Part shown: one piece after another, positions 21,001 through 32,301 of the stretch
Numbering within the stretch: position 1 is the first letter of the stretch
How the letters are laid out: each line of letters starts with the position of its first letter
NCBI GenBank assembly: GCA_963969365.1
Contig: OZ017753.1
Location: forward strand, 434,001-498,000
DNA length: 64,000 nt
Direction of reading: 5' to 3'
Source of the DNA: Asterochloris sp. CNOR1
Lineage: Eukaryota; Chlorophyta; Trebouxiophyceae; Trebouxiales; Trebouxiaceae
Made by a program: the position numbers and the translations under genes
Notes under the pieces: model-generated
Database searches by the model: none
What the model saw: only the letters and a program-made list of their open reading frames with translations
What the model was told of the DNA's origin: nothing

Positions 21001-23570
21001 CATGACAGCCTAGCATGTGAGTGTGCTCAGGAGGGGCCACAAGAGGGTAGCTGCCCACTGTGCAGTCACCTTTGAGAATGCCAGCATCTGCCAGATGGGG
21101 CCCACAGGCGAGCACGGTGGCGCAGCGCGGAGCGCAGCGCGGAGCCGAGTGCAGACAGCCCCCATACTGACAAACTGGGCCCAAGGGGATGGAGAAAAGC
21201 CTGCAGGAATTGACAACGACTTCACTTTGGATTTGCAGCCCGTCAAGTGCTCAGGGCTGCCCTCAGCACTGGGCACAGCGCACTGAGTCCTGCAGTATGA
21301 ACTTGCTAGGAACCAGTTTGCTCAGCACTAGGTGTGCAACTTGGCGGACCTCACCTGTGCCGTATGCCTGCTGCTTTGGCAGATGCAAAAGTGGAAGCAG
21401 CATCGGCAATGAACACAACAACTGATCTGTGCAGTAGAGAAGATGCGGGGCTCACCTGTGCCGTAAGCACGCTGCTCTGGCAGGAGCAGAGTCAGCATCA
21501 GCCTTGCAGTGCCTTGGAGAATGGCCGTGGGCTCCCTGTGCTGGGTGAGGCGTTCATTGGGCTCTGGGTCCAGCAGGTGCTTGAAGCAAAGCTGTGCAAA
21601 GGCCGCAGCCTCCTGAGGGGCCAGGCCACCCCAGGTGCATCTGCCTGTGCTCCACAGGTGCGCAGGCTTCACTTCAGAGGCCAGCGCCAACAGATGCTCC
21701 ACTCCAGAAGCTACTCTGCAGAGGAATCATGGCAACCGGCTTCCACGGGGGGCCAAGAACCCAAGTGTGCAGTGCTGTGCAATTGACTGGCATGGCTGCT
21801 GCCCAGATGAGGGCAGCACCCCAGGTCATGTCAGACTCTGACCACGCGGCGCTGTGCAGCCCCCTCCTTCTTTTGCCGCCTTACTGCCAGAGAGGCATGG
21901 TCTACTGAGAAGATGGTACAAGGTGCCTGCCAAACATGCACTGGGATCAAGAAAGATCAAGCCTGAGGCTCACCTGCTCAGAGCAAGGTTGCATGCAGCC
22001 AGCAGGCGCCGGTACAGTCCAGGATGTGTCTCCCAGCTGCTTGTTATGTGGTCACTCCAAGATAGTATGGAGAGGAGCTTGGCACAGTCTGCTGAAGCAG
22101 AAGCCTGGGGCTGCTGGCTCTGTTCATACAGAGAGAGAATCACGCTCAACCACCTGGAGTCACATTGACAGCTGTGTCGCTTGACATTAGCCTGCCTTGC
22201 TGGTCGCCAGCCAGTGCCACTGGCTTGCACAGTCACCTGCCAAAATGCAAGATTGTTGTGACAGTGGGAGAGCTGGGGATACTAGGTGCTCCAAAACACA
22301 AAGTAGACGGGCAAATGCGATCACTATTCAGGTGCACATGCAAGGGGCTGGGCTTTGCTTAGTCACCTGCAGCCTTGCGGTTCCAGCAGCTGAGCACCTG
22401 GCACTGGATGCTGGGTCAGGAGTTCTGTCATCAAGTTGACAAGCCCTTCTGCTGCATGCTGCTGGTGAGTAGCCAGCTCCAGCATAGGCAGAAGCTTCTT
22501 CAGCGCCTGGTCTGGACCTGCAGGCACGACCTGTGAACCAGCCTGGGCTGTGCCACATTGGCTGCCTATCGCTACATGCTGGGTGCAACTTCTGCAAGCA
22601 GCTTACGGAGACCCTGCAGCAGGTACTGGGCTTCTGTGAACCCCCCTGCAGCCAGGAGAAGGCAATCTTGCAGGCATCAAAGATAGTAGATAACCGACAT
22701 TACCTGACAACCTCAGCCAGATGCTGGTAGTGCTTCGTCTTTCGCCAGCAGCAACACAGCTGCCAAGCACTGCTGCTGCCACATCTCCTGCAGCAGACCA
22801 ACTGCCTGCTGAGCTCTGCATTGCATCAGAGCTCGAGGACAGGAATGTGATGCTGGCAGTGCACATGCAGCGTTGCAAGCCAAGCGCACAAGCGGCACGA
22901 GCAGGACTGGTGTGTCTGAGCTCCCTCACCTATCTGCAGAGCTGCATTGTCCTGCCGTCCTGCAGCTCTGCCCAAGAGCACGTCAACCACCGCCTGCCTC
23001 ACTTCCAGAGGCATGCCTGCTGGCACAAAGGCTAAGCGCTGCAGACTTATCAGCAGCTGCAACTCTGCGGTGTGCTGCAGCCTGCCTCTGACCAGCATGG
23101 CCACAGAGGGCCCCACTCTGTCAAGCAGCTGACATGTCATTGCCCTGCAGGGATAATACATCTCTCTTACATCACAACCCCTGCTGTCATGACATTGCCC
23201 AGTGCTGTGCATGCGGGCCGCTTTGGAGTCATGCATGAACACCACACCATTGACCCACTGGGAACACAGGCAAAGCAGGGCTGGCACCTAAGCTCGCGGT
23301 TGTGTCTGACAAGCTTCTTGTTGTCGTGCAGCACGGTTGCCAGGCCGGTCAGTGCCTTGGCAGCCTGCCTCTGCGCCATCGCATCCCCTGCCCGCAGACC
23401 AAGCTGCACTGCTGTGATTCTGCAGCGGCAGCAGGAGGAGGCAGGCTGAAAGGCAGATCTGCTGTGCACAGCTGTCGTGAAAGCTGAAGACTTGCCTGGC
23501 CTCCAGTGCCTGCGCTTGCTGCATCACCAGTTTTGTGGCAGCCTCCCCTGGCATGGTGTCCCTGCTGGTC
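18085..23570 (-). CDS. armadillo-like protein with two BTB/POZ domains
   Basis: Probable substrate adaptor for a cullin-3 ubiquitin ligase. Fourteen exons could be phased: about 23570-23496, 23419-23288, 23144-22930, 22787-22704, 22645-22607, 22517-22367, 22153-21974, 21715-21456, 21200-21070, 20925-20610, 20401-19958, 19612-19436, 19206-18286, 18215-18085. The N-terminal half is helical repeats of armadillo type (RQAAKALTGLATVLHDNKKL; HHAAEGL-like helices near 22440). The first BTB spans ADVLLQLKDGGVPVRVHAAV to LLPLLLFMYTGQ; the second spans ADIVLVAA through LPAHQCMLRASPYFEALLSG to AILVWLYTGRLC. ARM plus tandem BTB is the layout of Arabidopsis At1g04390-like proteins. Two introns use GC donors and one exon is only 39 nt. 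The true N-terminus, right of 23570, is unresolved, and the 84-nt exon at 22787 is the least certain. Confidence 0.72.
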
Positions 23571-24072
23571 ATGCACCAGCAGCAGGCCATGCCTTCATTC
23601 AGACAGTAGACATCTCACCAAAATCTGCACGTTTCAGACAATGTTTTGCATGCCTGAAATTTGAATCGTCAGACAGCTGACCTATCTTGGCCAAACCTTG
23701 CACTCGTTCAGGGGCCCCACTTCCTGAAGAAAGCACCGAAACAGCGTAACTCCCTTGACAATGAGAGTGCCATCAGCTTGGACAAGTTCGATGGCATCAA
23801 GTTACCCCATGGCATGAAGCAGAGACTGCTGGCACCAGGTCTCACGTCTCTCCTTGAGACCACGTCTTGGAGCTCACCCCCAAGATCCTTCACGCTTACG
23901 GGGATGCCCTTACCTTCCATGTTGGCTCCACTGCCCCAGCAGGGTTCCCTGCGAGGTGAAATTGGAGCCTGCATCAGGTGCTGGCCTTCTCTGTGCTTTC
24001 GTCATCAGCTGCCTGACATTTGCTGTGCTGTCTACAGGTGTTGCCTCGCAGGCAGCTGTGCGTGGCGCCAGG
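23571..24072. other. unresolved region between BTB gene and the next gene
   Basis: Probably holds the first exon(s) of the minus-strand ARM-BTB gene and the promoter of the plus-strand gene at 24073. Minus-strand text at about 23930-23760 (MEGKGIPVSVKDLGGELQDV) is open and could be the N-terminus, but no donor-acceptor pair fits cleanly. Confidence 0.3.
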
Positions 24073-26623
24073 ATGGCGCATCTGGCGCAGCTGACACGCG
24101 ACACCTCCATTGTTCATCAGGTCTGCCTACCCACACCAAGACACCAGGCTCTGCAACCAACTGACAGCCTCATCTGCATGCACATACTTGAGTGCTATCA
24201 GCGCACCTCCGCTGACTGCAGGCAGTCTCATCACAGATCGCAGAGCAAACACAACTTCAGGAACGGCAGCGTGGGGTGCAGCAGCCTCAGACCAGCTCGC
24301 AGCGACCACCCGATACTGTCAGAAACAGGCAGAAAGTATACGGGACTGCTCCTAGGCCAACAGCTGCTGCCTCTCCGCGAAGGCCCAATTCAGGAGAGGG
24401 CGTCAGAGCTGGCAGTGTCAGCGCTGCTGCCAGCAGGCAGCTTGAAGATGCCTTTGCGAGGGCTGAGAAGCGCCCATTGCAGGCCGTTGAAAGGCTGAGC
24501 AGGCGCTACCCCAGCCCTGCGGTGGCCACCCAGCCAGGTCTGCCCCAGGCAGGCACTGGTCCTGCCGCACTGGGAACCCCTGCCAACTGGAATGGCAGGT
24601 GGGGTCAGAGCAGGAGTCACAGGAAGGCTCCAGCCAGTGTGGCTGCTCCAGATGGAGCCTGCTCTGCTGCCATCTGGCAGCAGACACAACGCAAGGCGCC
24701 TGCAGGGGTGCCCGGGCAGGACACAGTGGGAGCAAAGAAGAGCGATGCGCCGCCGCAGCAGCGCACTCGGCACTTGCCAGCAGGACAGAATGCAGCGCAA
24801 GCAGCAGCAGCAGCAGAGGGCAGGCCTGCTGCTCAGCAGAGGCCAACTGCTGCCCCGGCTGCCGCTGCTAAGACCGTGGCCTTGCGGCAAGGTCTGACTG
24901 GGGCTGCAGCCGGCCCTCAAGCTGCTGGGGGGTGGCAGAGTCTTGACTCGGTGGAGCGCTGTGCACAGCCTGCACCCCTGCAGCAGGAGAGCCTTGAAGC
25001 AGGCAGCAGATACAAGAGCTTAGCTGCTGGTGCAGTCAGAAACACATTTCAAGCTATCAGCTCAAGCAAGGCAGCAAGCGCTTGCCCCACCCAGGAAGCT
25101 GAGGCATCCACTGTCAGGCCCCACCCAGCTACTTTGGCAGCCCAGGGCAGCAGCAGCACGCAAGCTGCTGGCGAGCACTTCCCTGAGGAGGGCTTGCCGG
25201 CGACGATGGCAATGCTCCTGTCCGCGGCAGACACTGCTGCCGCCGAGGCAGATGCCCAGGCCTTTGCCCTTGAGCAGGCGCTGGAGATGGTGGAGAACCA
25301 GCTGCCCCAGTGGGCCCACCAGCAGAACCTGGACTGGGGTGCCACAGCTGCTTATGAGCCCATGGTGCGTCTTCAGGATGGACTGAAGTGCTTGAGCTGG
25401 CAGCAACATCCCTCTGTGTGTGTTGCGATGTACTGACTACCTGCTGCCAGTACCACCAGCTTGCTTGATTGCTGCCAGTTCCTGCTATGTTGTGTTCTAT
25501 CTGGCAATGCCATGTTATAACATGCTGCGTCGTGGCATGAAAGCATTGCACACACAGTCTGCCAATGCCCCGACAAATGCATGTGATCTGCAGGTGCCTC
25601 TTGTGCCATCGTTGAGCAGCCTGGGCGTTGCCAGACAGGTCGTGCTCAATGACCAGCAGCTGGCGATCCAACCTTTGTGGATTGCAGTGCACCAGGAGGA
25701 AAATGGTGGTGCTGCCAGGTGACCTGGACAGCTGTGGCATGTCTGGCTGCAAGGCTGTGAAGCAGCATGGCTTCGAGCTTCAGTGCCACTATTGCCAGAT
25801 GTGAGCACAGCTGACAGCAGGCTACGCTGGCCCAGCTGAGCAGCAACAGCGCCCATGGGTGCTTTCTTTGTTCTCTCTGCCTGCGACCTGAACCTAAGTC
25901 AGTACATTTGGTGCAGTTTGTATGAGAGCATCTGCCCTCTAGACTCAGCTGTTGTTGAACAGCTGAGGACCCCTTTGGAGCCCCTCCTGGAAGTAGAAGG
26001 CTTGCACTTCAATCAGTCCGATGCACAGCATGGAGCCTGGCGCAATTACTTCATGGGTGTTGTAGGCAGCGTTGCTGCAGCTGAGGAGGACGTGTTGTGG
26101 CCGAACCAGGCAAGGTTGCATTGAGCCCGAATCCTCTTGATCTGGCGACATGGCTGCAGCCGCCGCCATAGGACTGTGCTGTGGTTGCACTCCCCATCCT
26201 GAGTGGACTGCTGTCAATGCAACTATGTTGTGGCCCTCAAAGTGTGTCCCCATGCCTGCAGCTGCTCAGAGGCAGCAGAGTGATGCATAACATCCGCAAT
26301 GGCACCGACATCGCCAGGTTCTTGGCAGATGCCTCCAAGGAGCACATGCAGGAACACCTGGATAACTTGAGGTAATCCAGGAGCAATCAGGCATGTTTTG
26401 GCCTGGAATAATCCTGTAGGCGTCACCTTAATGCACTGCAGCCATTGACTTGCAGGCGGCTCCAGGAAGCCAGACAGTACCGGCCAGGCTGGTGCTGGCA
26501 CATGCTGCGAAATCGATGGGGGCCTGAAGCTTTGCAGCAGTATCAACTCGATGGCCTGGATGCAGAACAGCCCCAACAAGCTGCCTCAATTGTAGCCGAC
26601 GCCTCTCCGCCACAAACATGAGG
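24073..26623 (+). CDS. unassigned low-complexity protein, several exons
   Basis: I do not recognise the family. A first exon 24073-24120 (MAHLAQLTRDTSIVHQ) joins in phase 0 to 24237-25364, which codes for about 375 residues dominated by Ala, Gln, Pro, Ser and Arg, hence mostly disordered, ending in a more ordered acidic helix (AFALEQALEMVENQLPQWAH). Later pieces are likely exons but their borders are not fixed: 25595-25639 or longer (VPLVPSLSSLGVARQ), about 25949-26060 (EQLRTPLEPLLEVEGLHFN), about 26265-26371 (VMHNIRNGTDIARFLADASK) and about 26457-26623 (RLQEARQYRPGWCWHMLRNR), ending at a TGA. The last piece has a GW-aromatic pattern reminiscent of small domains next to DEAD-type helicases, which is too weak to name. 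The upstream start is chosen because it is the first ATG joining in phase. Confidence 0.45.
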
Positions 26624-27529
26624 TCCTTGTCATCTGCATGGTCAAACTGGCGGGGAACAGCCACGTCGGCCTTGCTTCAGTGAACCACCTCTTGAACAAA
26701 GCTGCCCTTGTTGGAAGCTCATCGCAATTCACTTGCTTGCCAAGGACCCTTCAAGTTCACAGGACACCGGAGGTCTGTATTGCCTGTTTTAGCATAGCTC
26801 CTTGTAATCATCGTCGCTGTTCTTCGTGCTGGGAGCTGGAATTTGAGGGCTGGCAGTATAGTGGAGCTGAGGGATTTTGAGGCGAGGACCTCTCAGGGTG
26901 AGCGGTTCCCTTGACCGTGTTGTGCAGGCATTTTGCATGTGGAAAGCGGCCATTCCGGACTGATCCGGTCCCTGTCATCGATCAGGCGATGCTGCCGTGC
27001 TCTGCAGCAGCCTTCTTGTCCATATAGTGATTTGCACTGCGCCACATATCAGGCATGGCTCCTCAGGCTGACAGGGACACAACCAGGTGGCTGGCTGATC
27101 TGTTATATGCAGCAGCCGCCTAGCGTCTAGTCTGTGTCCATATCATGCACCTTCCCTGGCAGCAGCCACCTGCATGCACCTCTCCTCGATTAAGTCAGCT
27201 TGCACATTGCATGGTTGGCACAGCTGCAGGACCGTGATGTCTGAACCTCACTTCCTGCATGGCAGTACCGCCACCCCTGTGTCCTGGCAGTGTCTGCACT
27301 GCTGTTTGTGGTGCCAGCATGAGCATGTGTCCCAGCATTGACAACAGGGGCCAAGCTATCACTCAGCGTGCTGAGCCTTTACTCATCCCCTTCAGCTGCT
27401 GCTTCGGCATCATTCATCAGCAGCAGCACCTCATCAGCTGTATGCTCCCTCCTGGTGTGCAGGCCTGCAGGAGAGACAAGCAGCGCTGCCAGCTCCGTGC
27501 CAGACAAGGACACAGAGCCTGATCCGCGC
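26624..27529. other. intergenic, about 900 bp, nothing identified
   Basis: Short frames only. A possible 5' extension of the ankyrin-CCCH gene (open frame from about 27338, Ser/Ala-rich) is in frame with its first exon but lacks an ATG, so it may be 5' UTR or the tail of an upstream exon. Confidence 0.35.
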
Positions 27530-30500
27530 ATGAGCGCCTGGCTAGCAGCCAAAGAGGGCAACCGAGATATGCTGCGCGCTGAGCTGGAGGGAGGCGCAGA
27601 CATCGAGCACAGAGACCCCATGGGCAGGACTGCGCTGATGGAGGCTGCCAAGTGAGGCTTGCTGGCCGTCATAGGTCCCTGCAGCAGCTGTGGGACATAC
27701 AGATCAGCACAGCCAGCGATCTGCAGGCACCGTGCTCAGTTAGTCCCAGTCTGCTTTCTGTGTCCATTGCCTGGCAGTGCGCCTTCAAACAGGCATGTGG
27801 GGTGTCTGGCTTCTCAGGCCGCCTGCCTGCACGGGTCTCAGGCCACCCATTGTCGCGATATGCATGCATCTGGGTGACTTCATGCCTATGGAAGTTGCAG
27901 TCAGCCCTTCTGGCTGCATGAGATACTCTGACTGGCTTCTGTCAAGCCCTGGGGCAGACAGATATGGCAGCTGGGCTGCAAGTGCTTTGGCCCACTTTCA
28001 CCCATGTTCATGTATCACATCTGGGCCTGCAAGGGCTGCCACTCCCTGCGCGTAGTCTCACTGCAGCTGATCTATCAGCCTGCAAAGCAAGCATCCTGCG
28101 AGCTGCCTGGGTAAGGGCACAATGAGGCTGGCTGCATGCCTGTGTGGTACTGAAAGGCCATGCGGCCACAAGGTCAAGGATCTTGCCTCCAGTGAGCCGG
28201 CCTGTCCCACAACGGCCATTGCTGGCCTTGCCTGCAGGTGTCAACAAACAAATGGTGCGCAATTTTGCTGGACAAAGCCCAGCCTTTGCTCATAGCCCTC
28301 TGGGCAATGTTCACTGCCACCTCGCACGCAGATTCAAGCACGTCAATCGCGCACGCAGGGTGCCGACTATGAGCTGACCTGCCTGCACTGCTCTGACTGC
28401 TTCTTGACTACTGGCCCCACCTGTAGGTACAAGCATGTTGACTGTGTGCGGGAGCTGCTGGACCGGGGGGCAGACCCCACCACCCGCTCGTTCATGGGCA
28501 GCTCAGCCCAGGACTATGGCAGCGACCACAGCGAGATCCACCGCCTGCTGGATCAGGCCACCCAGCAGTGGCTGGCTGACCGCGGCCTCAGCCAGCAGCA
28601 GCAGCCCGCCCATATAGCGGGAAATGGCCTGGGGCCTGCCACCGTCCGAGGGGGCGGCGGCGGTCAGGCTACATCCGATGCTGGCAGCAGCAGGACTGAG
28701 GCCTCCCACCCCTTCAGCCAGAGCCCCCACGGGGCGCCCCAGACAGGTTCGACCCCTAGCCCCAAGGCTTCTCAGCTGAGCACGAGCCCGCACAACAGCA
28801 ACTACAGCTCGCAGGGGCCCACCCAGGCCCAGCAGGTTCCGTTGCCGGCCATGTCCGGCCCCTTCACTGCCTCTGGTTCCTACCCTGGGCAGACAGGCAT
28901 GGCCGGCTCGATGGGTCGCTCCAGCTCCACCTCCCACCAGCAGCCCGGCAGCCTGGGTGCTGGCGGAGAGCAGCCCCCCCACCAGGGCGGACAGCTGCAT
29001 GCCAATGCACCCAGCTTTGGCATGAGCGAGATGGGGCTCCACCAGGCCCCCTACGGGGCCAGGCAGGGCGGGCAGGAGTTTCCCCAGCCTGGCGGGTACG
29101 GCGGCCAGCCCCAGTACGAGCACGGGGGCCAGCGTGGGCAGCTGGGAGGCATGTCAGGCAACCAACACCAGCAGGGGCGGGGCGGGGGAGGGCTGCGTCC
29201 CATGCAGCCGCAGCCCCAGATGGCGATGTACAGCCAGATGCCGGCAGGCGCCCCAGGTGGCCCGGGTCCGGTCAGCATGCCGCCGCTGGGAGTGCACCCC
29301 TCGCTGCTGTCCCTGGCTGCCCAGCAGCAAATGCTGATGCAGCAGGGCGGCCTGGGGCCCATGCAGGGCGGGCCCCCGCCACAGGCAAGCCTGCGCTCGC
29401 CTGCGCTTGCTTCGGATGCCGCTGAACAACTTCATGACAGGGGTAGTGGGGCCTCCTGCTGTTTCCGGGCCCAAAGGTCGTTGCGTCAGCAGTGCTGCGT
29501 ACTGCTGGACCGCGCCTCTGCTGTGCGTTGCTGAGCAGGTGCTCTGCCAGGACTGCGCTGGGCTGGCGCTCTCGTTGAAATCAGCCCCAGGCTGCACGGG
29601 CACGCCTGGTGCATGTCTTGACAGACGCCTCCCATCTGGTGCAGGGCGTGATGGGCGGCCCCCCCAGCGGCCTGCCTCCCCACGGCATGCCTGGGAGTGG
29701 GCCGTCAGTGTCTGCTGGAGGAACGAACATGGGGAGACCGGTGTGCAGGTGGGGTTCTGGCCTGGCCATGCCACCAAGGCTGCAGCCAGGCACACATGCG
29801 CATCGTGAAGGACTGCCACTGCCTGATTGTGCTGGCTGGGAGTGTTGCAGTGCAGCTCTCACAGTCCTCAGCAGGCCCAGGGCATCCTTCACAGCAGCCT
29901 AGGGGTGGTGCGTGCGCTCAAGACTGGATGCTGCACTCAACTCCCCTCTGGTTCCCCCGTGCATATCAAAGCAGGCTGCCTGCTGAATGCCCAGATCTTC
30001 CAGGCAGAGTGCGCGGTGGCTTCCAGCAGCTGTTTGCCATTGCTCCAGGGTGGTGCTCTGCTGAGTGATGTTGCTCCAGGGGTCTGCTGGCCTACAATGC
30101 AGTGCCACCTGCAGTGTGCTGGCAAGGGCCTTCATGGTGGCTTGTGCCACTCAGGGCATCTGCCCACGCGATGCAGGTACTGGCACTCCGGGAGGTGTCT
30201 GTATGGAGACCACTGCCGCTTCGCTCACCCAGCGACGCCCGCACCTGCCGCGCCACCTGCCACGCAGCCAGTGTGCCGCTACTGGCGCTTTGGGACATGT
30301 CGCTATGGGCCAGCCTGCCGATTCAGGTGGGGTCAAGCTTTAGGGTTCAGGTGACCTGCGCTCCTGCAGGCCAGACCTGGCACACATCTTTCCCTGCGGC
30401 TGCTGGGCAAGCAGCATCTGATTGATGTTGCTCAGCTGAGGTGCAGGCAGAGAGCTGATACATGTGAGCTGCATCCTTGCAGCAGATCTGACTGGCACTG

Positions 30501-31471
30501 TTGCACAATGAGTAGTAATAACGCTGCTGAGGTCCCTGCAAGTGACCTCTATCAGCAGATCCATAGACTTTGCCGATTGTTGGACTTACGTTGAGCCAGA
30601 GCTTTCATGGCAAGGTCTAGGCTGGTGCGTGCCCTAAAGTGTACGCTGGAGCGTGCCAGCCCTGTCAAGCAGTCAGCCTGCAGTTTGAACCTGTGTCGTC
30701 AGCAGCTGCTGTTGTGACTATACCGTCACATGTGAGAGGCCTCCTTCAGCCTGAAAGCCTGCGCTGTCTGCCTGCCGGCATCCTCTTAAGACCAGCTGGC
30801 AGGAAAGGTGCAGTCAGCGGTGTGACCTGAACAGCCGCTCTGTAGCCTCTGCAGGAAGCTCTGGAGAGGAACCACCATGCACTCAGCAGGGCTGCCAGCT
30901 CACACCATGCCTCCATCTTGATGAAATCAATGATGAAACCAAGCTCCACTCTTTGCTGCCAGTCTCCAGCCAGCTGCTCTGCGACTGCAGGCACCCCATT
31001 GAGAGTGACCCCAATGCCCCGCGCGGCTCTGGCATCATGCGCCCCGCCAACATGCAGCAGCTCCCACGCTCCGCCCTGGCTGAGCAGCTGCAGCAGCAGC
31101 GCCAGCGCAACTTTGGGTTCACCGATGCTGAGATGATGGACTTGCTGACGCGTGGCGTGAAGCCCTGGGAGGCTGGTGAGCAAGGCATGGAGGGTGCTGG
31201 CAGTCAGAACCCTGGCCAGTTTCCTGGTCAGGGGCCAGGCCGTCAGAACCCTGGCCAGTTCCCTGGTCAGGGGTCAGGCGGCCAGAACCCTGGCCAGTTC
31301 CCTGTTCAGCATATGCCGCAGCAGATGCCGCACAACGGCGCTGCAAGCCAGGCTGCGCAGTCTCATGGCACCAGCACGGCTGCAGGGATGCCCGGGGGTG
31401 GCAACTCAGGGCAAAACAGCATGCTCAGCGCCCTGCAGAATCTGCACCTGGGCAGCAGCTCCACCAACTGA
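27530..31471 (+). CDS. ankyrin-repeat protein with two CCCH zinc fingers
   Basis: Likely RNA-binding regulator of mRNA fate, by analogy with plant ankyrin-plus-CCCH proteins. Exons 27530-27651, 28427-29384, 29645-29748, 30177-30326 and 30991-31471 agree in phase (1815 nt, 604 residues). Residues 1-75 form about two ankyrin repeats (GRTALMEAAKYKHVDCVREL crosses the first junction). A Gly/Gln/Pro/Met-rich stretch of about 300 residues follows. The fingers are C394-x7-C402-x5-C408-x3-H412 and C428-x7-C436-x5-C442-x3-H446, joined by 15 residues; both begin CRYW. This spacing differs from the x7-8/x5 pair of plant RR-TZF proteins. The tail has three imperfect NPGQFPGQG-type repeats (31206-31308). 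Intron 2 has a GC donor. ATG 27530 is the only in-frame start seen; an upstream exon cannot be excluded. TGTAA signals lie at 32166 and 32258. Confidence 0.85.
29385..29644 (+). other. GC-AG intron
   Basis: The donor is CAG|GCAAGC. Only with this GC donor does the reading frame pass from the Gln/Pro-rich exon to the GVMGGPPSGLPPHG exon in phase 0 and on to the first zinc finger. Without splicing the frame ends at 29534 in unrelated text. Confidence 0.75.
31206..31308 (+). repeat. coding tandem repeat, three imperfect units
   Basis: Three units of about 39 bp code for NPGQFPGQGPGRQ-like segments in the tail of the ankyrin-CCCH protein. Confidence 0.85.
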
Positions 31472-32301
31472 CCCCTGCAAGCTCAAGCGCACCTCTCCGT
31501 TTTGTCAGGCTCAGCTCGGCCCAGCTCGACCATATACACTCCAGACAACGCCCTCGGTCTCCACGGCTGCTGCGCAGTCGCCCGTCTTGGACAGATAGCT
31601 TTAATCACAGTGCCTCCCCAATCTCCGCAGCAGATTTACATGTTGGGGCTGCTCCACAACAACAGCGTAAAACCCCCGCTCACCCCCCAGGCTATTATAG
31701 GCGCTGGCACCTTGCCAGCTGAACAGGCGCCGTTTTCGCTGTTGCTGCCAGTCCATGCGTGTCCATTAGAGTCCTGTGTTGATTATGCCAGACCCAAACG
31801 ATAACATTGCTGTCTCAATAAATATGCTCTCATCGGCCAGTATGTTGCGCCCCTGCGGCATCCCTCCCAAGACATGCCAGCATGGCTGCTGCTGTTCTCC
31901 AGCAAAGCCTGTTTCCTCGCAGAGTGCAAGTGTTGGACATGAATCTTTGCTCTCCTTAGTGGAGACCTCACTGTTGGCCATCTGTCCTGCGGTTGGCAGT
32001 CACCACAAGACCCTCCTCTGCATTGTCACGGGCTGCAAACCTGAACAGCTGCCCAGTCAGTGCCTGTCCCAGGAAGTCAAGCTAGTGATAACACTTGGTC
32101 AGGTTGCGCCGCTCAGGACACATGCTCCACAACACTACAGTGCACTGAACAATAATTTTTGAACTTGTAATGCTGAAGATGTGAGAGCGTTTTAGATGTG
32201 TGCATGTGTCTGCTCAGTCATGCAGGTGCATGTGCCTGCTCAGTCATGCAGATGAAGTGTAATCATCGACAGTCCAGGGCCTCTTTGTTCATGGAGTAAC
32301 C
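31472..32301. other. tail-to-tail intergenic region
   Basis: About 830 bp between convergent stops of the ankyrin-CCCH gene and IFT172. It holds 3' UTRs; plus-strand TGTAA at 32166-32170 and 32258-32262 would end the former close to the IFT172 stop. A short imperfect duplication (TGCATGTG...CTCAGTCATGCA) lies at 32200-32250. No gene is seen. Confidence 0.4.

Noticed and set aside
29385-29534. Read-through end of the ankyrin-CCCH exon 2 frame
   Set aside because: The text changes character after 29384 and a GC donor there restores frame into both zinc fingers.
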